From Neelides folsomi (lineage: Eukaryota > Arthropoda > Collembola > Neelipleona > Neelidae): a DNA stretch of 21,740 nt. The DNA is taken from positions 1 to 21,740 of the forward strand of contig JAQGBZ010000664.1 of NCBI GenBank assembly GCA_034687125.1. The letters are read 5' to 3'. Of this stretch, positions 1 to 13,360 are shown piece after piece. The number at the start of each line of letters is the position of its first letter. Position 1 is the first letter of the stretch. A model generated the notes under the pieces. The model worked only from the letters and a program-made list of their open reading frames with translations, was not told where the DNA came from and made no database searches. The position numbers and the translations under genes are program-made.

Positions 1-199
1 TAAAAAAGAAAGATACTTATGGCCCACCTTGTATATTTAATCCAATATTGTATCATAATCCGATAAGCTATTTATCTTAAAGCATATTTTTAGATATTTG
101 TAATATTATATCAAGGTTGTGCTAATTTTAACAATTAGCACAACGTGAGTTGTATAAGTTTTAAATGAGATTTAAATTGAGATCTAATTAATTAATCAC

Positions 200-2833
200 C
201 TGTTGAAAAAGCAAGAACATCTTCGAAGCGACCAATTTTGTCCTCATTGAGAAATCGCTCTGGTCGGAAAAGCTCTGGATCTCCCCAAGTCTTAGGACAA
301 TTATGAACGTTATAAAGATTCCCAATGATCACACTATTCTTCTTAATTCGAAAGCCCCGAAACTCTGCCAATTTAAACATCATTATTTATATAAGTGAAA
401 AATTGGCACTGTAAATTGTCACACAGAATTAAATACAGTAATTAGTATACATTCATTTAAATAAGATTATTAATATTTTTTAACGACTTTTTTCATAATT
501 CATTTCAATGTTATTACTTGTATCCTCAATGGCCGAGTGAAACAATCCAATTGGAACTAGTGAACATTTCCGATGAACTTCCAGAAGAACTGCCTGAGTA
601 TAAAACATCCTGAGAACATTTAATAAAAATTGGTTCAATTTCGCTTACTCTTTTTTGTCCTTCCTTGTGGGTTTCCTCGTTCCAAGAACGGCATCAATTT
701 CCGCTCCAACCTTTTCCTGAACTTCGGGATAATTGATCATGTAGAGAAAAGCCCAAAGGAGAGTTGTGCTCGTTGTGTCCGCCCCCGCCATAAACAAATC
801 AAGCAAAACGACCAACAAAGAATGATCTATACAAAATCATACAATATTAAACTTACAATTTATCATGTAATTAATTACATATATTGAATATAAGAGAATA
901 AATGTACAGAATACAACTTATACAACAAATATATATTTAAATTAATGATTTTACAATAACATGCTATATGGTTAATTTAAAGAGCTGTGTTTAACCTCCC
1001 ACTGATTTGTAAAAGCTTGAATCTTGGTCTTTGGTTTTATAAATCTCCAAGAGATAAGCATCAATGAAATCTCTGATGTTCGAAGGATCAAAAGTGCGTT
1101 TATGCTCTTGGATGATTCCTCTGAGGAAAGCATGGGATTCTTTGACAGAAGTCTTAAATTCATTCCATCGAGTAAGCCGAGGAAATAAACGAGTCAGCCA
1201 GGGCAGAAACGGAAGCGGGCCAACATAGACAGTATCAGCCAAATCTCTAACAGAATCCGGGGATTAATACAACTTCAATTGTAAAACCTCAATTGTAAAA
1301 ATGAAACCCGAACTTTAACTTTAACCTCGGAAATTTAACTTCAAGGTTTTAGTCGAAAATTTGAAATCGTATGTTAATTGTCATTACGCATTTGTTGAAT
1401 CTAAAATTCCTCTCATTCGGGAATCTCCATGTTTGTATCTTTCTCCGCAGACGATCTGCCAAATAACGTTTAGAACTGCCGTTTGAATTCGCTTCTTTAC
1501 ATCCACAACTTTTTCTTCGGCCTCTCTGCTTACATTTAAATGTCTCAATGTCAGCTAAATTAGTTAAAATAAGGAGGAAATGAGAACCCGAGGAAAGAAA
1601 GAAATTCGTCAATTTCAGCGTGGGCGTATGAATCCGTGATTTGTTGTGAAAGGCCAAGAGATCTCAAATGCCTCAATGTAAATCTCCGCTGTTCTCCCCA
1701 TTTACGTCCTTCGCTGCAAACGAGTCCTAAAATACAAATTATTCATTTCTTATACATTTGAGATTTAACTGACCTTGTTTGACCCCTCCGTTTCTCACTT
1801 CAAGCATATTTAAGTCGGGTCTTCCGCTAAAATTCTCTTCTTTAAAACCTTCTTTGATGGCTTTGGCATCATTCAGAACTACAACTCTAAATTATATTAA
1901 TCAATATTAAACTTTATAAAACTTTACATCAAAGACTTAAAACTTTATGATATCATACACTATACATAATATATGAAATATGCTTAATATTGCTCAATAT
2001 GGTCAGTTCTCCAAAGACCAATTTCATGAGAAATATTTTAATATGAGACTAGATTTGGAAAGGTATGAAGGCGAATGAATTCAAATAATTAACTTTTAGA
2101 GTATTTAAAATTATAAGTTGACATTATTTAAAGTTTTATGGTATTTTAAATTAAATTTATATTTAATTTTTATAATTGCCATTTGATTAGCTTAAATTGT
2201 ATCTTGATCCTGGATGAGTGAATGCGCCGTTTAGACTTATTAAGACAGCTACTACACTACACGGCGAGGTGTTGGTGCACAAAAATAATTATTATAGGTA
2301 ATTTATAATTTTAAATTATTCATGCATATTAAGAATAAAAATACAATTAAAGTTAATCAAATGGCAAACTTAAAAATATGATATTTCATATTTTAATTTC
2401 TAAAATATATAATTTCTAATAATATTCAACATATAATTTTAAATAAACGGCTCTAAACTCTACATACCAGATATATCATTCAATATACATAGAAAGTCTC
2501 ATATTACCTCTTAGGCAAAAATTAGGCATTAGGCATTATTAGGCAATGCGTAAGGAATTTCTGAATTAGGCTGCCTAATGCAGAGCTCTGAATATGGTAC
2601 ATGGTATATTGGTACATGTATTGATCACTTTACCTATAATTACCCAAACGAATAGAATAAACCGGACCAAAAACCTTTCCAAGGAAGCTCAAAATCACTG
2701 GTGGATTAAATAGGAGGAACGGCATAAATCCGAAAATGGGAATTCCCGGAGGACCCGGTGGCTCTTCGTTTCTCCCAATGAACCACCATATGAACAGGAG
2801 GAAAGCGAAAAGACATGGAAGGGCCAGAAACAT
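200..2833 (-). CDS. CYP2-clan-like microsomal cytochrome P450, partial (heme exon outside window)
   Basis: Heme-thiolate monooxygenase of the endoplasmic reticulum. On the minus strand I join exons 2833-2634, 1886-1774, 1726-1588, 1543-1388, 1246-996, 826-649, 609-518 and 364-200. All phases agree and give about 431 residues. The start at 2833 puts a hydrophobic anchor ([18 protein letters not shown]) directly before the proline hinge EEPPGPPG. Visible motifs are helix-C WGEQR (114-118), I-helix AGADTT (300-305), K-helix EVHR (E356, R359) and FRPERF (409-414). The frame stops after the AFSTG block that normally precedes the heme loop, so the cysteine-ligand exon must lie below position 1; nothing like it is seen in 1-199. 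The 1587/1544 intron is only 44 bp and needs a weak acceptor, because the better-looking AG upstream would create a stop. Substrate is unknown. If the distal exon is missing from the genome, this is a pseudogene. Confidence 0.9.
1887..2633 (-). other. First intron of the P450 gene, with TTAGGC-like repeats
   Basis: This 747-bp AT-rich intron separates the membrane-anchor exon from the second P450 exon, with donor GTAAAG at 2633 and acceptor TTTAG at 1888-1887. No coding sequence is visible. It holds a short cluster of TTAGGC hexamers at 2511-2571 (separate entry). Confidence 0.6.
2511..2579. repeat. Cluster of TTAGGC hexamers with a short palindrome
   Basis: TTAGGC occurs at 2511, 2522, 2529, 2539 and 2566 on the plus strand. 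The last copy is the left half of the palindrome ATTAGGCTGCCTAAT (2565-2579). TTAGGC is the nematode telomere unit and TTAGG that of many arthropods. The spacing here is irregular (7-27 bp), so this is at best a degenerate interstitial tract, or simply a local microsatellite. Confidence 0.45.
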
Positions 2834-3374
2834 TTTAGGAAGACTGAAAGAGTTAAATTCACATTTCCGTATGCATTTAATAATCTCCATTTCCATCTTA
2901 AACTTCCTCGATGACACGGCGAATACAATGGAAGAAAAAAAAATTTGCCTGACCCCGTGCCCTTTACAATCTCAAATCTTTTTTTTGCTCAATATTATGA
3001 ATCTTATTTTTGAATGATGTTATGAAGTTCTGAATGATAATGATGGGCATAAAATATTTGTCAAGAATGTTTTTCTATTGCAATATTTCTTTATATGAGC
3101 TGAATCAATATTCTATACATTTTTGGTATTGGAAGTATTCTATTTTTTATCAATAGTATTTATTCATATAAGTATAATGTATTGAGTATAATGTTATTTA
3201 ATATTTAACAATGTTATCATTTATCATTCATAACAGAAACTTTGAAATTAAATTCAGTATTTATCCAATATAGTAATTACATTCAGGTATAATATTTCTA
3301 AGATATTATGATTTTACTATATTAGGTATATTCTATTTGCAATTCAATTGTAACAATTATATAAATCACTTTTT
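2834..3374. other. Intergenic, upstream of the P450 gene
   Basis: This 541-bp stretch lies between the P450 start codon and the stop of the next minus-strand gene. It must hold the P450 5' leader and promoter and the 3' end of the upstream gene. It is mostly AT-rich and I see no further gene. Short open frames here are low-complexity or lie antisense to P450 exon 1. Confidence 0.5.
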
Positions 3375-4240
3375 TTAGACAAAGTTTTTATAATATTTTT
3401 GTGAAAACTTGTTATTTTGATTAAAAAGATATTTTCGAGAATTGAATTCTTTGTCGTTGAATTTCGGAGCTTTCCAAATACTTTTAGATAGGCGCATAAA
3501 GGGTCGATGACTCTGAATGCCAATCGGTTCTTCATAATCTAGAATAATAAATATTATTAACTTTACATATAAAATTAATGTTTAAGTTAATATTAAATTT
3601 TAATTGAAAAATTAATTCAATTAAATAAATTGAAAACTTAATTGTAAATTAATTATAGTAATTATGTAAAACTTGTAATGATTTATGTTACATTCATTGT
3701 GGTCCTCCATTGGATTCTTGTTCTTAAGATGGGATGGTTCTTTGACGCCATAAGGCCTTCCAGAAGAGATTTCCAAAGACTCTTGCGAATCATCCAAGTC
3801 GTCGACCCATGCCTCGTTCTCCCTCCCTTTGATGTTCAAAAGAGAGAGAAGACGATAGACTTGGGCCATCCTGTCCAATTCCCCCTTCTCAAGATAATAA
3901 GGATTAGAGTTGGATTCTCTTCGAACACGACCGCGTTGGTCCAATTTACCATCTTCAGACTCCGTTAATGCCATTTTTTCACGACCTGTAAAATATAATT
4001 TTTATACTATATGTATGTATAAATATAAATGCAATACAATTTATATAAATTATTAATTTAACTTTTATTAATATTAAAGTTTAATTTTTCCATTCAGTTT
4101 AGTCTTTGTATACCCAACACGTTTTTTGTAATTTGAAGAATGAGTTTGGAATCGTTAGAAGATTGATCTTCACAGAACACTTGGAAAGGAAGAAGAATTA
4201 ACATAAGAAAAACAAAACCTGCATTTTCAATTATTAACAT
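3375..4240 (-). CDS. Small secreted protein, possible propeptide precursor (unrecognised)
   Basis: Three exons on the minus strand (4240-4114, 3985-3692, 3538-3375) join in phase to give 194 residues. The start is chosen because it is followed by a signal-peptide-like core (FVFLMLILLPFQVFC) with a plausible cut before EDQSS. The mature part has no cysteine. It carries a furin/dibasic site RVRR (62-65), then a 31-residue segment ending LLNIK-GR (91-97), where Gly-Arg could mark an amidated, cleaved peptide, then an acidic stretch (VDDLDDSQE) and a basic C-terminus with SHRPFMRLSK. This is the plan of a neuropeptide or hormone precursor, but I recognise no known family. The last exon is open to its stop but could be modelled differently. 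Alternatives are an unrelated fast-evolving secreted protein, or exon errors. Confidence 0.55.
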
Positions 4241-5207
4241 TTTTAGGAAACGGTCTAAACGGCAAGATAAATTGATTGAGATAAATTGATTAACTATAAC
4301 TTTCTAATTAAAAACATTAAATTTTTAAAATGTTCAAATATATTATACAAATGCATATATTTTTTTCTGGATAATAAATCAAGAATAAAAGTTTTATAAT
4401 TTATATTGGTATAAGTTAGTTAATATCAAGGAAAGGAATTATAATTTATGTTTAAAGTTAATATTATAGCGTATGATAAATAAATCTATTTTGTATATGA
4501 TCTTGGCCCGAGTCTCAGAGTGATGTTTAAATTTGATCAAAGTGTATTAATGAGAAACTGTGCTTTGCTCCCAAACCTCGTCCTCGTCCATTTTATAGGA
4601 AACGGAAAATTCGGAGTTGTCGCATTAATCAAATCAATATTTCCTGGAATTCCTAAATTAATACCCAATTTTAATCATATGAGATTTAATTCCCAGTGTT
4701 AATTATCAAACATCACATGACTTACAAACAACATGAGCTAAAATGAACTTGGGTTTAATTAACGAGGATGAAACTTGAAAGGAAATAGCTTTTAGCTCAT
4801 TATAAACTTCCGAAAAAGATAAAAATGGATTCGTTCTGATTTCAGGGAAATTGTATATAAAACAAGTAAAGAGATTTTGTGTTTTTTGACTCAATTATCT
4901 TAAATTATGAATTGGATTTTGTGAATGAAAAAAGTCAATTAAAAACTTCCTGTGATGAATCAAAAAGTTTAATTTTACTGATGACTCAAAAAGATTCAAG
5001 ACAGCATACCAAATGGTCATAGATACATTAAAACGTCTAAATCTTAAATTATATAATTTCCTTATGAATTTCCTTATGATATGAAATTAAAATCATTAAT
5101 TATATCCTAACTAAATGTAAGCTGTTAAAAGAGGATTAATTACTTTTATACATTAAGATTATTTTAAGTTTAACCAAAATTCTCAACTTTTACTTTCTAT
5201 CAGTATC
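4241..5207. other. Intergenic between two divergent genes
   Basis: This AT-rich stretch of 967 bp separates two head-to-head genes. On the minus strand, 4894-4728 reads open and ends at a good GTAAGT donor, and 4664-4560 also reads open after a TTTAG acceptor. Joining them creates a TGA at the junction, so I do not call a gene. Promoters of both neighbours should lie here, but no motif is clear. Confidence 0.4.
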
Positions 5208-5975
5208 ATGAAACTGGTCCTGACATTTTTCAGTATTATCCTACCACTGATTGAAATGAAAATGAGATATGTCATGCAACAAAGAAAGAAACCTCCGGCG
5301 AATCCAGGTAAGTTAATTAATTATGTATATTATAAATATGATCAAGTTAGTTAACTAACTAAACATTAAACAAATTGTTAATTTTAGTTAATTTTAATTT
5401 AAGGTGGGATATCACTAAAGAGAATCGAATTCGAATCATTTGGCGAAGAAATGATTCTTTCTAATCCTCCACTTATTCACGGAAGTCGCCAATTCCACCA
5501 GTCTTGTAATTCCTCCATGTGTCCGACCAACAATATCACATTAGAAGGGAAAATAACTTTTACATTCGATTGCTGCAATATCAACGCGTTCCTCGAATGC
5601 TTCGAAAACCGTTGCATTTGTTGGGGAAGATTCCCAGGGGCTTATTACAACAGTACATTGATGAAGTGCATCGTTCCTCCTCAGTCCGAATGCCCTGACT
5701 TTAAAAACGACGATGTGTCGATGTGTCCCGAAGACCACGGTTGTTACCAAAATTGTGAAAAGTGCAATGACACTCCTCGGTGTCACAAATGCCCGGAAGT
5801 TAGATCTTCCATTATTGTATTAGATAGCCATGTGATTTCCAACATAGAAGAAGTTTGTTATATGCCTGCTTCAGGAATCCAATATAAAACCAACAGGCTA
5901 TTCATTGTTATATCTTTATTCGCCAATTTCTTAATTATCTTTCCTAATTACCTATATTACGCATATTCCAATTAA
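5208..5975 (+). CDS. Cysteine-rich secreted or membrane-anchored protein, unknown family
   Basis: Two exons (5208-5307 and 5404-5975) with a GTAAGT donor join in phase 1 to give 223 residues. The N-terminus (KLVLTFFSIILPLI) can act as a signal peptide. The middle holds 16 cysteines, an even number that suits disulfides. One block reads DCC...LEC...NRCIC...MKC and another has C-x(4)-C-x(3)-C-x(2)-C-x(5)-C-x(2)-C spacing around GCYQNCEKCNDTPRCHKC. NSS, NIT and NST are possible N-glycosylation sites. The last 25 residues contain a hydrophobic segment (LFIVISLFANFLIIF), suggesting a C-terminal anchor and an extracellular cysteine-rich domain. The spacing recalls EB/EGF-like modules, but I cannot assign a family or function. 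Its 3' end faces FAM76. Confidence 0.75.
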
Positions 5976-5986
5976 AACATGTGAAA

Positions 5987-5992
5987 AATAAA
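5987..5992 (+). terminator. Polyadenylation signal of the cysteine-rich gene
   Basis: AATAAA lies 12 bp after the stop codon at 5973-5975, close enough that the 3' UTR would be very short. Cleavage would fall near the tandem repeat at 6005-6050. Confidence 0.6.
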
Positions 5993-6004
5993 CGGAATGA
6001 ATTT

Positions 6005-6050
6005 GAAAAGTTAATTTATTGAAAAGTTAATTTATTGAAAAGTTAATTCA
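6005..6050. repeat. 16-bp tandem repeat carrying FAM76 poly(A) signals
   Basis: Two full copies of GAAAAGTTAATTTATT plus a 14-bp partial third copy. Each full copy reads AATAAA on the minus strand (6020-6015 and 6036-6031), the only good poly(A) hexamers just downstream of the FAM76 stop at 6072. The repeat therefore probably provides duplicated 3'-end signals for FAM76. Confidence 0.65.
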
Positions 6051-6071
6051 TTTAATTCATAATTCATTAGT

Positions 6072-8673
<2,602 letters not shown>

Positions 8674-10828
8674 ATGGACGGCGCTGCTGGAGATGAACTT
8701 CAATCGGCAAACTGTGACAATGACAAGATTCAACTCCCGGACTCTATTGACATCCGCCTCATTGACAATAAAATGGTTTAATAATTATTAATCTTTATAC
8801 ATACAATTTGCATTTAATTAATATTTGTAATTTTACAATCAAACTCTAAATAACATTTGATGAAATAATTTTAAATCTATTGGGCTTTACAGGGTCATGG
8901 AATATTTGCAAAGAAGAAGTTCAATCAAGGGGAAACAATATTCAAAGACGAACCCATTATTACTGGTAAATATATTTGCTTTGCTTATTTATATTAACAA
9001 TATAATGAAGTTATAATGACACTTTTAATTAAATCGACAATGCCTTAAATTCAAAATTGAAATTAAAATTTTTCAATTATAGCCCAATTTGCTTGGAACT
9101 CATTGTACAGATACCGAGCGTGTGAATATTGCATGAGGTGATTATTTCATATTGCACAAAAACTTAAATATGATTTATTTGTAATGAGAGATATTTAAGA
9201 ACTATTTTAAATCACAGGGCATTGGAGACAGCGGAAGAAAACGCTCGAAGACTTGTAGGGAGAAACACAGTTGAAATTCCTTACCAAGAACTCTGTGAGA
9301 CAAAGAGAGAAGAACATGTGAATTGTTCTCATTGTGGAGTAAGCTATCTTATAAAATGAATATTTATTATGAATATATTTATTATAAAAGATCTAAAATC
9401 GAATTTACCAATTCAACTTTAATTATTTAATCATTTAATTCATCAGGTGTTTTATTGCTCCCAAAATTGTCTTGATATTGCGTGGAAAGAATATCATTCA
9501 ATTCTCTGTCTTCGTGTGAGAACTCTTCCTGAAAATCATCCGATGGTCATTCTTGATACTTATTGGAGGTAAATTTTGAGAAATATTAATCAAATCGGAT
9601 CTGAATTCAATAATATCTTCAATTTACTAATGTAGATAAATTATTAATTATGCTATATTAATTATAGGGGAAAACATTATCCACCAGAGGAATGTTCCAT
9701 AATGCTTCTTCTCAAACTTCTTGTCAAGTTACATCTCGACACTGACGGAACTCTAAGAAAAAGGCTTGAAAAAGTATAAGTTAAATATTGGCGAATTAAA
9801 TACTTTTTTAAATCAAAACTTTAATTTTAACTCTGAATCAAATCAAATAATCAAAACTCGATTTTTCCCCAAATTGTAGTTTTGCAGCTCGACTGTAAGC
9901 ATGAACGAGGAATTGGTGCATAAAATGCTCGGAGAAAATTTCCAAGGTCAAATAGCTAAACTTCGTGATTTGGTCGCAAATGTTATTAGCTTCGACAATG
10001 TTAAAGACGTAATAAAATCATAAAGATTAATACATTATTTGAAAAGGCTAAATATATTAATTGCTGTTACTTATAATCAATACTCTTGTAATTTAATTCT
10101 TCATTTATATTTATATTCTCCATTTATATTATTATTATTATTAAATGATAACAAATGATTAAATGAATAGTGGATGACCCCAGAAGGATTCCTTCGCCTT
10201 TTTGTTCTCGTTGCCCGAAACGGCCAAGGAGTTGGCACAAGCAGTTTTGCAATTTGGGTGAATAATCTTGAAAAGTCTCTGGATATCACAGACGAAGAAA
10301 AGAGCAAATATTTGAACAGAATTGACCAAATCTACTGCGACATGCATCAGAATGTGGGTCACTTTTTGGACAACGAAGGAAGCGCTTTGTATCCAATTCA
10401 ATCCTGGGTCAACCATTCTTGCATTCCAAATTGTGAAGTTCAGTTTCCTGAAAGGAATCACATTACATCCATCGTATCTGTAAGGGACATTGAAGAAGGG
10501 GAAGAAATCACAATTTCATATTTGGACACTGAATATCTTGATCGTTCGAGATATTCTAGAAGAAAATATCTCAAGTAATATTTTAATTTAATTTTAATTA
10601 TTTTGTTATTTTGATTACTATCATATACTTACAATTAATTATAATGGCTTCTACTACTAATTATTAATTATATTTTATAGGGAGCATTATTTGTTCAGTT
10701 GTGAATGCGACCGGTGCATGGCTCAAATGGACGAAGAAGAACGAACTTCAAGCGAAGAAGACGATGAAGACGAAATGGATAATGATAATTCGGGAAATGA
10801 AGCTGAAATGGTTTCTGAAACTTTGTAA
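8674..10828 (+). CDS. SMYD5: SMYD5, SET and MYND domain lysine methyltransferase, complete
   Basis: Nine exons (8674-8775, 8893-8965, 9083-9137, 9218-9338, 9447-9568, 9668-9773, 9880-10008, 10171-10574, 10681-10828) join to 419 residues, about the length of vertebrate SMYD5. The split SET domain starts at GHGIFAKKKFNQGETIF (35-51). Then comes YRYRACEYC, a MYND zinc finger built from C103, C113, C116, C121, C125, H134 and C138, the HYPPE block, and NGQGVGTSS. The SET core has NHSCIPN (317-323) and EEITISYLD (347-355), followed by post-SET CECDRC (378-383). The acidic C-terminal tail (EEDDEDEMDNDN) is typical of SMYD5. The enzyme transfers methyl groups from S-adenosylmethionine to lysine; in mammals H4K20 and ribosomal protein RPL40 are reported targets. 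All catalytic motifs are intact, so it is probably functional. Confidence 0.97.
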
Positions 10829-10874
10829 TATTCAATAAGAACACCATTTATCCAAATTCTTCTTAATGATGGAA

Positions 10875-10880
10875 AATAAA
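10875..10880 (+). terminator. Polyadenylation signal of SMYD5
   Basis: AATAAA lies 47 bp beyond the SMYD5 stop codon, in the expected place for a short 3' UTR. Confidence 0.65.
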
Positions 10881-12423
10881 AATACACTTAATTTCATAAA
10901 ATTAACTTTTACATGTTAGAATTTTGTTTCACAATAGTTTAACTTGTCTTGGCTTTGGCGCTTAATCTTTCTATAAAGTATTTCTGCTACTTTAAACAAT
11001 ATAAAAATCATTTTGATAATAATGACTAATGAAAATACGATTATTTAAAATAAACTATAAAATAGTTTATTATACAAAAACATATTTTATACTGGCTGAT
11101 TTTGAAATTAACGTTCTTTTTAATTGTTACTGTTAAAGGAATTGACCATTTGATAAATTACTTTATACATTATTAATATAATATGTTAATTAATATGTTA
11201 ATTAGCAATAATATTCATTGTAGTAGGAAAGATTGATTGATTGGTGTGCATTAAAGAAAACATTTCCTTACATATCCTAACAAAACTGGGTTTTATTTCA
11301 TTATTACTAGAGCTCCGAACAGATGACAAAATCGGATATCGGATACATTTTTGCAGATAATTTTTTGACCATCTATATCTGATCTTATTCTGTAGATAAA
11401 AAAATTTTCCCATCTACATCTAAATCTACATCTGAAACCAATTATTTGAACTTATCTACAAATATCTACATCATATATATTTAACATATAAATTGCAAAA
11501 TAAACCTTAAATTTTCTTTAAAATTTTTAAGAATTTATTTATATTAATTTAAGAATTTTAATTCCTATTATTTAGGATACTTCTCAATTAACTTCTCAAA
11601 CATCTCAATACACAAATTTTCGATCCATGTAAGGTAATTCTTGTTAGAACGACAATTTGAATTATAACAGAAAAGATATTTACTAATTGTAGATAAAATA
11701 TAATAAACGATATTAATTTTTAAATATACCTAAATATTATTATTGAAGTGAAATACTTTTGAAGTAAACATGTCAAAAGTTGGCTTCAACATTTCAAGAG
11801 TTCACATTCAAATTTTTTACGTTTTGGAATACTTTTTGAGAATTTTTAAGACATAATTATGAAAATTAATGTTAAATTGAAATATTAGCTCTAATAACTC
11901 TAGTTTTAGTAAGTTTATTAAGTTAAATTGAGTGAACTTTTGAAAATTTGTGCATTTTCTTCAAATATATATCTGATCTATATCTTTATCTACAAATAAT
12001 TTTGTAATACTAAATCTTTATGACTATAATTTATTTAATATAACTAATGATAAAAATCTTTTAATGATGGTGTTTGATGGGGAATGCATTACATTATTAT
12101 GTTGCAAACTATAAGCTGAATTACTCTAACCATTATTAAACGACAGGCACTTTCTCCAGAGAAAGTCGGCGAGTTTGATTTTCTCATTTCTTTTTGGCTC
12201 GTTCTGTTTGTAAAATAGAAAATCGTCGGCGTCTAGTCAAGGATGAAAAAATTTGGGTAATTGAAGAGTATGCTCAAAGAATTTTCTTGAAGTCGTACGA
12301 AGATGGCCGTTTGCTATCTTACATCCTAGTACTATTATAAATATAGTTAAGTTCAAATCAACAGGGAGCACAGTCAATTTAAAGCCTGGAGGAAACAAAA
12401 GAACTGTAAGAGACAGATTCCAA
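10881..12423. other. AT-rich intergenic DNA with TCTACATC repeats and a coding-like fragment
   Basis: From 11331 to 11482 and again near 11965-12000 the sequence repeats forms of ATCTACATCT / TATCTACAAATA, suggesting a decayed simple repeat or satellite. At 12149-12166 there is a perfect 8-bp-arm hairpin (ACTTTCTC-CA-GAGAAAGT). A frame at about 12196-12357 on the plus strand reads like protein (IENRRRLVKDEKIWVIEEYA) but starts and ends in stops. I cannot assign it; a transposon relic is likely. No complete gene is visible. Confidence 0.45.
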
Positions 12424-13005
12424 TTACCCGATACCCGATGAACTATTTGGCCGAATACCCGATGTACTAATTACCCGATGCCCGACGAAATACATTACAT
12501 GGCCTATCTAATCTTCCATTTACCTGATGACTCGACGTACTAGTAAGCCGAGACCCGAGACCCGATGTACTATTACCCAAATTGGCTTCTTTTAGTTTCC
12601 AATCAACTTATAAATTGCAATATCCCCCTCCCTATACATCACATACAATTCATCACTCGACGTACTATTTGCCCAAATCGGCATACATTAGTCTGCCATT
12701 AAGAGAAAAATTTCATAATTCCCATATATATAGTTTGCATAAAGCTCAATACCCGATTCGACCCGACGTACTAATTACCCGAATGGGCAGACTTTAGTCT
12801 GCCATTAACTTTAAAATTTCAAAATTCCTCATTTATGTAGTTTACATTCACTCCTTCACCCGATTCTACACCCGACGTACTAATTACCCGAATTTGCTTA
12901 TTTTAGTTTGCTAGTAGCTTAAAATTATATTTAACCCTCAAATATACTTTACATACCAGGTCAAACACAATACTTTAATTGAGCTCAATACCCGATTCGA
13001 CCATG
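12424..13005. repeat. Degenerate tandem array of CGACGTACTA / ACCCGAT units
   Basis: The anchors GATGTACTA or CGACGTACTA recur near 12461, 12533, 12563, 12658, 12764 and 12874. Later units are about 95-115 bp and share further blocks such as TTACCCGAATGGGC, TTTAGTCTGCCATTAA and AGCTCAATACCCGATTCGAC. The first part is a shorter-period ACCCGAT tract. The copies differ at many positions, so the array is old. Its GC content is above the surrounding sequence. Confidence 0.75.
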
Positions 13006-13006
13006 A

Positions 13007-13197
13007 AGTTTTCGCTCCATGGTGCACTATGGTGAAGGTGGTGAAGTCACTATGGAGTGTATAGTGAAGCTGGTGAAATTCCCTTCATCCTACTGGTCAT
13101 TTTTGGTTTTTTTACCATGGTGAGGTTGGTGAGATCACCATTGTGAATGGAGTCTCCATGGAGTTCACCAGCCTGGTGGAATTTGAGCTTCACCATG
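13007..13197. repeat. CCATGGTGAA-rich repetitive block
   Basis: Forms of CCATGGTGAAGGTGGTGAA and its complement TTCACCA occur many times. One half (from 13027) and the other (from 13117) align directly over about 25 bp. Parts are also in inverted orientation (GGTGAA against TTCACC), so the block can fold. Origin unknown; probably part of a mobile element. Confidence 0.55.
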
Positions 13198-13248
13198 TAA
13201 TTTCCTATGTTTATACATTATGTAGATTATGTAATTTCCTATGTATAT

Positions 13249-13270
13249 AGCAAACTAAAATAAGCCAATT
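13249..13270 (-). repeat. Inverted partial copy of the tandem-array unit
   Basis: AGCAAACTAAAATAAGC (13249-13265) is the exact reverse complement of 12896-12912 within the array, and the similarity to the unit near 12581 continues to 13270. The array and this copy may mark the two arms of one element. Confidence 0.6.
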
Positions 13271-13360
13271 CATTCAAGCCCCATCCAGCTCCCCATTACA
13301 CTTGCTTCCCTGCTTGTAACATGCTTCTTGCTTATGTACTTCATAATTTACCTTTAGGCA

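Noticed and set aside
630..887. Plus-strand frame opposite P450 exons
   Set aside because: The minus strand of the same bases encodes the I-helix AGADTT and flanking P450 sequence with correct splice sites.
2736..3017. Plus-strand frame near the P450 start
   Set aside because: Mostly antisense to the membrane-anchor and PPGPPG exon of the P450.
4560..4894. Two open minus-strand stretches separated by a good donor and acceptor
   Set aside because: Splicing them creates an in-frame TGA at the junction and other joins close within a few codons, so no gene can be supported.
12149..12166. Hairpin considered as a histone mRNA 3' stem-loop
   Set aside because: Stem and loop sequences do not match the histone consensus and no histone gene is nearby.
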